This document shows, one piece after another, positions 1-6,695 of a stretch of DNA of 12,001 nucleotides. The notes beneath the pieces were generated by a model. That model ran no database searches, had not been told where the DNA came from, and worked only from the letters and a program-made list of their open reading frames with translations. Both the position numbers and the translations under genes were made by a program. Source of the stretch: Acidobacteriota bacterium (GTDB lineage Bacteria > Acidobacteriota > Blastocatellia > Pyrinomonadales > Pyrinomonadaceae); NCBI GenBank assembly GCA_013813755.1, contig JACCRD010000235.1:1-12001 (forward strand), given 5' to 3'. The first letter of the stretch is position 1. Every line of letters begins with the position of its first letter.

Positions 1-1028
1 AAGTTATCGCGCGCTGGACGGGCGTTCCGATTTCGTCAATCAAACAGGAAGAAGCGAAAAAACTTCTGGGCATCGAAATCGAGCTGCATCGCCGTATTAT
101 TTCGCAGCGTCCGGCAATTTCTGCGCTTGCGCGGGCAATTCGCCGTTCGCGCGCCGGACTTAAAAATCCCGACAAGCCAATCGGTTCATTTTTGTTTTTG
201 GGTCCGACCGGCGTCGGCAAAACCGAAGTTGCCCGCAGCCTTGCTGAATTTCTGTTTGGTTCCGAACGTGCTCTTATTCGTTTTGACATGTCGGAATTTA
301 TGGAAAAACATACGGTGGCTAAATTTATCGGCTCGCCGCCCGGATACGTCGGACACGAGGAAGGCGGGCAACTGACCGAAAAATTGCGCCGCGCTCCGTA
401 CTCCCTTGTCCTCTTCGACGAAATTGAAAAGGCGCATCCCGACCTTTTCAACGTTTTGCTGCAGGTTTTTGAAGACGGGGTTTTAACCGATTCGCAGGGA
501 AACACGATTGATTGCAAAAATGCGATTTTCATAATGACTTCCAACATCGGTACTCGCTTTATCCAAAAACGCGCCACGCTCGGTTTTCAAACCGGCGCGG
601 ACGCTTCGCGCCAAAAAATGGAAGAGCAGGTAATGAGTGAAGTCAAAAAAACTTTTGCGCCCGAACTCATCAATCGGCTCGACGAAATTATTATTTTTGA
701 CGAATTGCTCGACGCTGATTTAATGCAGATTATAGATTTGCAAATCGGCAAGCTCAACGAAATCTTAGAAAAACGCGCCTTACAGATTCGTCTTACGGAA
801 CAAGCCAAAAAGTGGCTTGTTCAAAAGACTTACACTGACCGAAGCTACGGAGCACGCCCGCTGAAACGCGCCCTACAGAAATATATCGAAGACGAACTTT
901 CCGAAAGTTTGATTCAAGGCGATTTGAGCGAAGAAAATTTGGTGGAAGTCTTTTGCGAAGAAGATAAATTAATGTTTCGTTCAATTCGGCTTGAGGAAAT
1001 AGCGAATCAACTTCTTGTAAAAGTCTAA
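1..1028 (+). CDS. clpC: ATP-dependent Clp protease ATP-binding subunit, ClpC-like (3' part)
   Basis: This is the C-terminal 341 residues of a Hsp100/Clp AAA+ unfoldase; the start lies left of the window and the first complete codon is at base 3. The visible part is the second ATPase domain (D2): Walker A GPTGVGKT at fragment residues 67-74, Walker B ending in D139-E140 (LFDEIEKAHP), the sensor-1 segment MTSN with N181, and the C-terminal sensor-2 motif GARPLKRAL. Family knowledge: such proteins form hexamers that unfold proteins and thread them into ClpP. An L193-G194-F195 tripeptide lies where ClpC carries its ClpP-docking loop, and ClpB lacks that loop; this, plus the RWTGVP and SRAGLK contexts, favours ClpC over the disaggregase ClpB. 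The N-terminal domain, D1 and middle region cannot be seen, so ClpA/ClpE-like relatives are not fully excluded. A hairpin terminator follows 25 bases after the stop. Confidence 0.93.
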   Translation, partial: VIARWTGVPISSIKQEEAKKLLGIEIELHRRIISQRPAISALARAIRRSRAGLKNPDKPIGSFLFLGPTGVGKTEVARSLAEFLFGSERALIRFDMSEFMEKHTVAKFIGSPPGYVGHEEGGQLTEKLRRAPYSLVLFDEIEKAHPDLFNVLLQVFEDGVLTDSQGNTIDCKNAIFIMTSNIGTRFIQKRATLGFQTGADASRQKMEEQVMSEVKKTFAPELINRLDEIIIFDELLDADLMQIIDLQIGKLNEILEKRALQIRLTEQAKKWLVQKTYTDRSYGARPLKRALQKYIEDELSESLIQGDLSEENLVEVFCEEDKLMFRSIRLEEIANQLLVKV

Positions 1029-1053
1029 ATACACTTTAACAATGGGCTAATCA

Positions 1054-1090
1054 AAAAGGGCAAGGGATTTTGTATATCTCTTGCCCTTTT
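1054..1090. terminator. Bidirectional intrinsic terminator between clpC and the SPFH gene
   Basis: Bases 1054-1067 and 1077-1090 are inverted repeats forming a 14-bp stem with one G-U pair and a 9-base loop. The stem ends in TTTT on the plus strand and in a run of five T on the minus strand. The two flanking genes converge here, so one hairpin can end both transcripts. Confidence 0.88.
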
Positions 1091-1111
1091 CAATATTCTA
1101 CTTATTTTCAG

Positions 1112-2287
1112 CTACACGGTTTCTTCCTCTGTTTTCGTGCCGCATTCGGGACAGAACTTTGCACCCGGAGCAAGTTCGGCTTGGCAGTTCGCGCATTTGG
1201 CTTTTTCCTGCGATGAGCCGCATTCCGAGCAAAATTTCGCGCCTTCGCGCAGTTCCGCGCCACATTTTACGCAGGGAACTTTTTGCACTTCCATTTTCGC
1301 CCCGCAGTCACCGCAGAATTTTGTGCCTGCCGCATTTTGTTTGCCGCAGCTTGGACACGCGACCATTTGCGTCGATTGTCCGCCGCCCCCTTGCGCGTTT
1401 TGTCCGCCTTGCTGACCGATGTTGCCGAAGGCGTTTGCCATTTGTCCGCCGACCGCAAAGCCCGCGCCTAAACCTGCGCCTAAGCCTGCGCCGCCGCCTT
1501 CGTTTTGCGCCGCGTCGCGCAGCGCGTCCGCCGCCTGAAATTGCATATATTTACCGGCATCGCCGAGTGCGCCCATCGAACTTCGCTTGTCGAGCGCTTT
1601 TTCAACTTCTTCGGGCAGAGAAATATTTTCAACGTAGAATTTTGTTACTTCCAAACCGTAAGATTTAAAATCTTCGTTAATTTTCGCGCGAATCTGCTCG
1701 CCAATTTCTTTATACTGCGCGGCTAAATCAAGCGCGGCGATTTTCATTTCGCCGATCGCGTCAGAAAATTCGGAAACAATTGCTCGTTTAAGCTGTGAAT
1801 CAATATCTTCGGTTTGAAAATGGGCGTTTGTTCCGGCAACTTCCTTGATAAATTCGCGCGGGTCTGCAACGCGCATCGAATACGCGCCGAAAGCACGCAG
1901 GCGAACGATGCCGAAATCATTGTCGCGCAGCATAATCGGGTTTGCCGTTCCCCATTTCATATCCGTGAATTGTTTTGTGTTGACAAAATAAACTTCCGAT
2001 TTAAAGGGAGAATTAAAACCGTATCTCCACGCGCCGAGCTTCGACAAAATCGGCGTGTTGCCGCCGTCAATCGTATATCGTCCGGGTCCGAAAACGTCCG
2101 CCACCTGTCCTTCGAAAACGAAAACAGCCGTTTGCGATTCGCGGACAATCAATTGCGCTTCGTTTTTTATCTCCTGTCCGGCAACCGGAAAACGATAAAG
2201 AATCGTATCCTTTGTGTCGTCGAGCCATTCGATAACTTCGATAAATTGATTTAGCGCTGCTTCTTTTACTTTGTCGAAAATACTCAT
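1112..2287 (-). CDS. SPFH (stomatin/prohibitin-like) protein with three C-terminal zinc ribbons
   Basis: A 391-residue protein of the SPFH-with-zinc-ribbon family (COG4260, relatives of Bacillus subtilis YdjI, once labelled virion-core-like). Residues about 15-240 form the SPFH domain, with the family-typical stretches VFGPGRYT and NISLPEEVEKALDKR. There is no obvious transmembrane helix or signal peptide. A glycine-rich linker (about 264-304) leads to three zinc ribbons, each CxxC-x10-CxxC: C311/C314/C325/C328, C339/C342/C353/C356 and C365/C368/C379/C382. All twelve cysteines are present. Family members are thought to be membrane-associated scaffolds; in B. subtilis YdjI is linked to recruiting a PspA-type protein to the membrane. 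No pspA-like gene lies nearby, so the partner here is unknown. The start is supported by GAGGAG 9 bases upstream. It lies downstream of vanZ on the same strand, 132 bases away, and may be co-transcribed with it or have its own promoter. Confidence 0.9.
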   Translation of the reverse strand: MSIFDKVKEAALNQFIEVIEWLDDTKDTILYRFPVAGQEIKNEAQLIVRESQTAVFVFEGQVADVFGPGRYTIDGGNTPILSKLGAWRYGFNSPFKSEVYFVNTKQFTDMKWGTANPIMLRDNDFGIVRLRAFGAYSMRVADPREFIKEVAGTNAHFQTEDIDSQLKRAIVSEFSDAIGEMKIAALDLAAQYKEIGEQIRAKINEDFKSYGLEVTKFYVENISLPEEVEKALDKRSSMGALGDAGKYMQFQAADALRDAAQNEGGGAGLGAGLGAGFAVGGQMANAFGNIGQQGGQNAQGGGGQSTQMVACPSCGKQNAAGTKFCGDCGAKMEVQKVPCVKCGAELREGAKFCSECGSSQEKAKCANCQAELAPGAKFCPECGTKTEEETV

Positions 2288-2419
2288 TGCTGGTTTCTCC
2301 TCTCTTGATTTATTCCTTTTTCTTTAACGAAAACTATCGCACAAAGTTTCAAACGAGTCTAGAGAGTGTAGAAGGTCTGGGGAGTCTGCAGTCTTAGGTT
2401 AGCTCAATCTATTCTTGAC
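2288..2419. other. Gap between vanZ and the SPFH gene with AGTCT-rich degenerate repeats
   Basis: This 132-base gap holds no gene. Bases 2355-2394 contain repeated AGTCT/GTCTG words (agtct at 2356-2360, 2383-2387 and 2390-2394, gtctg at 2375-2379). GGAGTCTG at 2381-2388 is complementary to CAGACTCC at 2442-2449 inside the end of vanZ, so a long-range hairpin is possible, but with a loop over 50 bases it is not a classical terminator. No convincing promoter for the SPFH gene was found. Confidence 0.4.
2297..2302 (-). promoter_or_regulatory. Strong Shine-Dalgarno site of the SPFH gene
   Basis: Read on the minus strand this is GAGGAG, 9 bases before the ATG at 2287. It fixes the start of the SPFH gene and stands out because most other genes in the window have weak or no Shine-Dalgarno sequence. 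Confidence 0.8.
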
Positions 2420-2884
2420 TCACTGAACTTTTCGCATTCTCCAGACTCCAAAAACTATCAACATAAAACTCCCGCCCGCTACATCAAGCCAGACATCATA
2501 AATCGAACCGGTGCGTGCCGAATTGAAACTTTGATTATATTCATCTGTCAGAGCCGTTAGGATGACTACTAAAAGTGAAAAGATAAACCAAAATTTGCGC
2601 AAGACACTGACCGAAGAACTCGAAAAAGCCCGCGCCGCAAAAAAAGCCAAGCCAGCGTATTCAGTAGCGTGTGCGAGTTTGCGGATGTAGTTATGGTAAG
2701 TTAAAAGAATTTCTTCCGGGGAATTTGGAAAAAGAAATTCGAGTAAAGGGCGAATAAAACGCGAAGTATTCGATATCGCGCCTTGTCCGGTTGAAAGAAA
2801 CAAAATTAGTCCAGCCCACAAAAAAAGCGGCGCGTAACGAATAATACGCTCGCGCCACGTTGATTTTTGTAAATTATTGACCAT
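2420..2884 (-). CDS. VanZ-like family membrane protein
   Basis: A 154-residue integral membrane protein with the VanZ-like fold. Hydrophobic segments lie at about residues 17-32, 72-87, 98-114 and 129-148. The family signature is clear: RKLAHATEY at 68-76, DEYNQSF at 114-120 and a SIYDVWLDVAGG segment at 127-138. The namesake VanZ gives low-level teicoplanin resistance in enterococci, but most chromosomal members have no known function, so a resistance role should not be assumed. It lies just downstream of the atp operon terminator and has a near-perfect -10 box only 14 bases before its ATG, with no Shine-Dalgarno sequence. The ATG at 2884 lies in a 15-base repeat whose other copy carries an out-of-frame ATG leading to an 8-codon reading frame. 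Confidence 0.88.
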   Translation of the reverse strand: MVNNLQKSTWRERIIRYAPLFLWAGLILFLSTGQGAISNTSRFIRPLLEFLFPNSPEEILLTYHNYIRKLAHATEYAGLAFFAARAFSSSSVSVLRKFWFIFSLLVVILTALTDEYNQSFNSARTGSIYDVWLDVAGGSFMLIVFGVWRMRKVQ

Positions 2885-2900
2885 TTAAATTATTGATCAT
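2870..2900. repeat. 15-base direct repeat around the vanZ start
   Basis: Bases 2870-2884 and 2886-2900 are the same 15-base word with one mismatch (C2881 against T2897), spaced 16 bases apart. Each copy carries an ATG on the minus strand; only the one at 2884 is in frame with vanZ. It looks like a small local duplication of the start region. Confidence 0.7.
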
Positions 2901-2904
2901 TATA
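2899..2904 (-). promoter_or_regulatory. -10 box of a vanZ promoter
   Basis: On the minus strand this reads TATAAT, a perfect sigma-70 -10 hexamer. The -35 region would fall within the arm of the atp terminator and is poor (TTTTGC at 16-base spacing). A start about 7 bases downstream would leave an mRNA leader of only 7 to 8 bases before the vanZ ATG. Confidence 0.5.
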
Positions 2905-2912
2905 ACCGTAAA

Positions 2913-2947
2913 AAGGATGAGCAAAACTAATCGCTTTGCTCATCCTT
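2913..2947 (-). terminator. Intrinsic terminator of the atp operon
   Basis: Bases 2913-2925 and 2935-2947 are perfect 13-bp inverted repeats around a 9-base loop. On the minus strand the stem runs into a T stretch. It begins 25 bases after the stop of atpG, so the operon ends here and does not run on into vanZ except by read-through. Confidence 0.92.
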
Positions 2948-2971
2948 CAGCCTTCAAACTTCAGCGTTCTA

Positions 2972-3853
2972 CTATTGCGCCGCTGCGGCGCCGGAAACGA
3001 CTTCGATAATTTCTTTGGTAATCGCCGCCTGACGAATGCGATTCATATTTAAAGTTAAAGAATCAATTAATTCGCCGGCATTTTTTGAAGCGCTGTCCAT
3101 CGCGGTCATTCGCGCGCCCTGTTCCGACGCAACCGATTCGAGCATCGAGCGATAAATTTGCGTTTCAACTTGTTTCGGCAGTAATTTGCCAAATATTTCC
3201 GCCGCCGGCTGCTCGTAGATATATTCAGCTTGCGCGGCGCTTTGTGTCTCCGCTTCGTTTATTTGCGTGCGGGGAATCGGCAAAAGCTGTTCCGCCTTTA
3301 TTTCCTGAGAAAGCACAGTTTTGAATTCGGTGAAAACGAGAAAAACTTTGTCAATGCTTTCGTCATCAACAAAAATTTTTGTAATTCTCTGGGCAATTTC
3401 CACCGCGTCCGAATGAACAACCTGCCCGGAGCCAGTCAAACCGACATATTCTTCAAGCAAAACCATCTGTCGCCGCTTGAAAAAATCGCGCCCTTTCCTT
3501 CCGACCGGAATCATTTCGGCTGATTTACCGGCGTTTGTCTTTAAAAAGTTTTGCGTCGCTTTCATCAAATTCGTATTAAAACCGCCGCACAAACCTTTAT
3601 CAGCGCTGACCAGAACGATCAGATATTTTTCGTCACCGCGCGTCGTGAGGAGCGGAGAAGTAAAATCATCGCCGACATTCGCGCTCAAATTGCCGAGCAC
3701 CTGCGACATTTTCTGAGCAAACGGTCGCGCCGCCGTCACGCGGTCAGTCGCGCGTTTAAGCTTCGCAGCAGCCACCATCTTCATCGCTTTGGTAATCTGC
3801 TGCGTGTTTTTGACGGATTTAATCCGCCGCCGCATATCTAAAAGACTTGCCAT
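2972..3853 (-). CDS. atpG: F-type ATP synthase subunit gamma
   Basis: A 293-residue gamma subunit, the rotor shaft of F1 that turns inside the alpha3beta3 ring and couples proton flow through F0 to ATP synthesis or hydrolysis. Both conserved terminal helices are present: the N-terminal RRRIKSVKNTQQITKAMKMV region (residues 8-27) and the C-terminal SEQGARMTAMDSASKNA and NRIRQAAITKEI segments that form the coiled coil. The middle Rossmann-like part includes SADKGLCGGFN. Length is normal for the family. It is the last gene of the operon, 9 bases after atpA, with no clear Shine-Dalgarno sequence, so translation is probably coupled to atpA. Unlike the classical order, no atpD/atpC follows: a terminator does. 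Confidence 0.98.
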   Translation of the reverse strand: MASLLDMRRRIKSVKNTQQITKAMKMVAAAKLKRATDRVTAARPFAQKMSQVLGNLSANVGDDFTSPLLTTRGDEKYLIVLVSADKGLCGGFNTNLMKATQNFLKTNAGKSAEMIPVGRKGRDFFKRRQMVLLEEYVGLTGSGQVVHSDAVEIAQRITKIFVDDESIDKVFLVFTEFKTVLSQEIKAEQLLPIPRTQINEAETQSAAQAEYIYEQPAAEIFGKLLPKQVETQIYRSMLESVASEQGARMTAMDSASKNAGELIDSLTLNMNRIRQAAITKEIIEVVSGAAAAQ

Positions 3854-3862
3854 AAAATTTAG

Positions 3863-5410
3863 TTAAACAGTTGCCGCTGCTGTTCTTTCTGTTTTGTCTT
3901 GATTCCAACGCGTCGATTTAAAGTCTTCAATTGCTTCCTTCATCGAGGCTTTCAAATCGTCGTCAATAGATTTCTTCTCGCGCATCGTCTGCATTACCGC
4001 CGGATGCGAATTTTCGACAAAAGTGTTCAATTCAGTTTCAAAACGCTTCAAATCTTCAACCTCGACATCATCAGCCAAACCGTTGGTTACTGCCGAGATT
4101 ATGAAAACCTGTTTTTCAACTTCCATCGGCTGATACTGCGGCTGTTTCAAAATTTCGGTTAGACGCTTTCCGCGTTCGAGTTGATTTTGCGTCGATTTAT
4201 CAAGATCAGAACCGAATTGAGCAAATGCCGCGAGTTCTCGATACTGCGCGAGGTCAATTCGCAGAGTTCCCGCAACTTGCTTCATCGCTTTGATTTGCGC
4301 CGAACCACCGACGCGCGAAACTGAGTTGCCGACGTTGATCGCCGGGCGAACGCCGGAGTTAAACAAATCTGATTCAAGAAAGATTTGCCCGTCGGTAATG
4401 GAAATTACGTTGGTTGGAATATAGGCGGAAATGTCGCCCGCCTGAGTTTCGATAATCGGCAAACTCGTCAGGCTTCCGCCGCCGCGCGCGTCCGACATTT
4501 TCGCCGCGCGTTCGAGCAGGCGCGAGTGAAGATAAAAAACGTCTCCGGGATAAGCCTCGCGTCCCGGAGGTCTTCTCAAAAGCAGGGAGATTTCACGATA
4601 CGCCGCGGCTTGCTTGGTCAAATCGTCGTAAATTGTCAGCGCGTGTCTGCCGTTGTCGCGGAAATATTCGCCCAGAGCAACGCCCGCGTATGGCGCGAGA
4701 TATTGCATCGCCGCCGGCTGTGACGCGCCTGCCGAAACGACAATCGTATATTCCATCGCGCCATTATCTTCAAGCTTCTTAACGACTTGCGCGACGGTTG
4801 ATTCTTTTTGACCAATCGCCACGTAAATACAAATTACGTCTTTGCCTCGCTGGTTTATAATCGCGTCGATGGCGACGGCGGTTTTCCCCGTCTGGCGGTC
4901 GCCGATAATCAGTTCGCGCTGTCCGCGACCAATCGGCACCATCGCGTCAATTGCTTTTAGTCCGGTTTGGAGCGGCTCTCTGACCGGCTGACGGTCAATA
5001 ATCCCGGGCGCGATTTTTTCAATCGGATTAAATTCACTGGTGACGATTTCGCCTTTGCCGTCAATCGGTTGACCGAGCGCGTCAACCACGCGACCAATCA
5101 TCGCGTCGCCGACCGGGACGCTCATAATGCGATTTGTTCGTTTTACTTCGTCGCCTTCCTTAATCTTTTGGAAATCGCCGAACAGAACCGCGCCGACTTT
5201 AACTACTTCCAAATTGAGCGCCAGACCGCGAACGTCGTGCGGAAATTCGATAAGCTCGCCCGCCATAACTTTTTCGAGTCCGTGAATCTCGGCAATTCCG
5301 TCGCCGACTTTAATGACTGTTCCGACTTCGGAAACCATCATTCCCGAATCAAAATTCTCAATATGCTGCCGAATAATATCGTTAATTTCGTTTGCTTTTA
5401 TTGCTTCCAT
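3863..5410 (-). CDS. atpA: F-type ATP synthase subunit alpha
   Basis: A full-length 515-residue alpha subunit, the non-catalytic nucleotide-binding partner of beta in the F1 hexamer. The N-terminal beta-barrel covers about residues 25-95, the central nucleotide-binding domain about 96-375 and the helical C-terminal domain the rest. Walker A is GDRQTGKT at 170-177. The signature PAINVGNSVSRVGG is intact, and its arginine R366 matches the alpha arginine finger that reaches into the beta catalytic site. Other family-typical stretches are IYDDLTKQAAAYREISLL and RPPGREAYPGDVFYLHSRLL. Nothing is missing. The ATG at 5410 gives the usual N-terminus (MEAIKANEINDIIRQ); only a poor AAGA-type ribosome site precedes it. 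An 82-base A+T-rich gap separates it from atpH. Confidence 0.99.
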   Translation of the reverse strand: MEAIKANEINDIIRQHIENFDSGMMVSEVGTVIKVGDGIAEIHGLEKVMAGELIEFPHDVRGLALNLEVVKVGAVLFGDFQKIKEGDEVKRTNRIMSVPVGDAMIGRVVDALGQPIDGKGEIVTSEFNPIEKIAPGIIDRQPVREPLQTGLKAIDAMVPIGRGQRELIIGDRQTGKTAVAIDAIINQRGKDVICIYVAIGQKESTVAQVVKKLEDNGAMEYTIVVSAGASQPAAMQYLAPYAGVALGEYFRDNGRHALTIYDDLTKQAAAYREISLLLRRPPGREAYPGDVFYLHSRLLERAAKMSDARGGGSLTSLPIIETQAGDISAYIPTNVISITDGQIFLESDLFNSGVRPAINVGNSVSRVGGSAQIKAMKQVAGTLRIDLAQYRELAAFAQFGSDLDKSTQNQLERGKRLTEILKQPQYQPMEVEKQVFIISAVTNGLADDVEVEDLKRFETELNTFVENSHPAVMQTMREKKSIDDDLKASMKEAIEDFKSTRWNQDKTERTAAATV

Positions 5411-5492
5411 AATCTTTTTTTTATAAAACTATTCTTTAAAATGCGGATTTTACTTGATAAATAACTTTCTGCAAGCTTGGCATCATTTGGTT

Positions 5493-6035
5493 TTAGACTC
5501 CAATCATTTGCTGCTTCAGTTCTTCCAATTGAGTTTTCACTGAACCGTCGTAAACGGTTGAACCGATGCGCGTAACGACTCCGCCGATCAGTGTTTCATC
5601 AATTGCAAAATTGAGGCTGACGGTTTTGCCGGTCAGCTTTGATAAATTCATCTGCATTTCCGCTTTTTCAGCTTCAGACAAAACGCGCGCCGACGTGATT
5701 TGCGCGGAAATTGTGCCGCTGCGCTCTTCTAAAACGCTTGCAAACTTTTCGTTGATTTCCCTAATTTCAGTCAGGCGGCTGTTTCGCAGCAGAATGCGCA
5801 AAAAATTTGAAGTCGTTTTTGTCGGCTGAGTTTTAGCGATTAAATTTTCCAGAACCTTTTCTTTGTTAACCTGGGAAATGACCGGATTGCCAAAAGCAGT
5901 CTGCAAATCGGCATTCCCGCTGATCATATTTTCCCAGGTTTTCAACTCAGTCTGAACAAAACTCGTTTCATTTGTTTTAGTTACAATATCAGCTAGCGCG
6001 GCGGCGTAGCGGCGGGCAACGGTTTCGACACTCAT
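5493..6035 (-). CDS. atpH: F-type ATP synthase subunit delta
   Basis: A 180-residue delta (OSCP) subunit, which sits on top of F1 and ties it to the b/b' peripheral stalk. The N-terminal helical domain starts with the typical VARRYAAALADIV, and the C-terminal signature LIGGVVTRIGSTVYDGSVK lies at about residues 148-166, followed by a helix ending in LEELKQQM. Length is normal. It begins 2 bases after the atpF stop, and its GGAGGG ribosome site lies inside the last codons of atpF, which indicates translational coupling. Confidence 0.97.
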   Translation of the reverse strand: MSVETVARRYAAALADIVTKTNETSFVQTELKTWENMISGNADLQTAFGNPVISQVNKEKVLENLIAKTQPTKTTSNFLRILLRNSRLTEIREINEKFASVLEERSGTISAQITSARVLSEAEKAEMQMNLSKLTGKTVSLNFAIDETLIGGVVTRIGSTVYDGSVKTQLEELKQQMIGV

Positions 6036-6037
6036 TT

Positions 6038-6619
6038 TTAGTTTAACCCTCCAATTGATTGAATGTTGGCTTGAACGAGCCGCGCGTCTTTTTCCGCATT
6101 TATCTCGCGCCGGATTTTTTCTTCTGCCAGACGGATACTTTCTTCGGCGGAAAAACGGCGCAGTCCAAGCCGCGCCAGCTGCGAGCTGCGTTCGATTTCG
6201 CTGGTTGCCTGCGAGCGCAGTTTACCAATTTCAAATTCGGTCTGTTCACTGATTCGTGTTCGTTCGACGCTTGCTTCCCGAGCGGCTCTTTCGCGGACTT
6301 CTGCCGCTTCCGTTTCGAGCCGGATGAGTTTCGCTTCCGTAGTGGTTAACTGCGCGAGCGCCGCCTGTTTTTCTTCTTCGGCGCGAATTAACTCAGCCCG
6401 AATCGCTTCACGCTTCGTCTTAAAAGCCTCGCTCAGAGGTTTTTTGAGAAGATAGACAAGGATACTGACAAAAATCGCCAAGTTAATAAACTTCCATGCT
6501 TCAAAGCCGGGATAATTCAAAACCGGATCGGCGTTGTCGTGCCACCAACCGAGAAAGCCGCCACCGGCGTGTCCGCCTTCCGCCGCAAGTAAAATAAAGC
6601 TGTAAACAAAAGCTAACAT
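6038..6619 (-). CDS. atpF: F-type ATP synthase subunit b
   Basis: A 193-residue b subunit of the peripheral stalk. After an N-terminal stretch (residues 1-13 hydrophobic, then a glycine/histidine-rich segment) comes the membrane anchor at about 43-60, ending in the family-typical LLKKPLSEAFKTKREAIRAE. Residues 62-185 are a long charged helix rich in E, R and A, as expected for the stator coiled coil. It is longer than the 149-residue neighbour, with which it presumably pairs as b/b'. The hydrophobic first 13 residues could be a signal peptide or a second membrane segment; this cannot be decided by eye. No good Shine-Dalgarno sequence precedes the ATG, so the exact start is less certain than the identity. 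It is followed after 2 bases by atpH. Confidence 0.93.
   Translation of the reverse strand: MLAFVYSFILLAAEGGHAGGGFLGWWHDNADPVLNYPGFEAWKFINLAIFVSILVYLLKKPLSEAFKTKREAIRAELIRAEEEKQAALAQLTTTEAKLIRLETEAAEVRERAAREASVERTRISEQTEFEIGKLRSQATSEIERSSQLARLGLRRFSAEESIRLAEEKIRREINAEKDARLVQANIQSIGGLN
6047..6052 (-). promoter_or_regulatory. Shine-Dalgarno site of atpH inside atpF
   Basis: Read on the minus strand this is GGAGGG, 11 bases before the atpH ATG and overlapping the last codons of atpF. It is one of only two strong Shine-Dalgarno sequences seen in the window. Confidence 0.7.
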
Positions 6620-6625
6620 TTGGTT

Positions 6626-6667
6626 TCAATTAAGAATTAAAAATTTAAAATGCAAAATTCAATAATT
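6626..6667. repeat. Six degenerate 7-base repeats between the two b-subunit genes
   Basis: The gap between atpF' and atpF contains six successive 7-base units: tcaatta, agaatta, aaaattt, aaaatgc, aaaattc, aataatt. The approximate consensus is AAAATTY. The phase is kept across 42 bases although individual units vary. Short heptamer arrays like this occur dispersed in the genomes of several bacterial groups; here it would lie in the untranslated leader between two co-transcribed genes. Confidence 0.5.
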
Positions 6668-6695
6668 TTTTTAGTAAACTTTCCTTTTTTATTCT

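Noticed and set aside
1081..1668. Open frame of 195 codons on the plus strand opposite the SPFH gene.
   Set aside because: It is an arginine-rich shadow of the minus-strand coding sequence with no recognisable domain.
5411..5492. Possible internal promoter before atpA (TTGCAG with TAAAAT at 16-base spacing on the minus strand).
   Set aside because: The -35 match is poor and the gap is A+T-rich; chance occurrence is likely.
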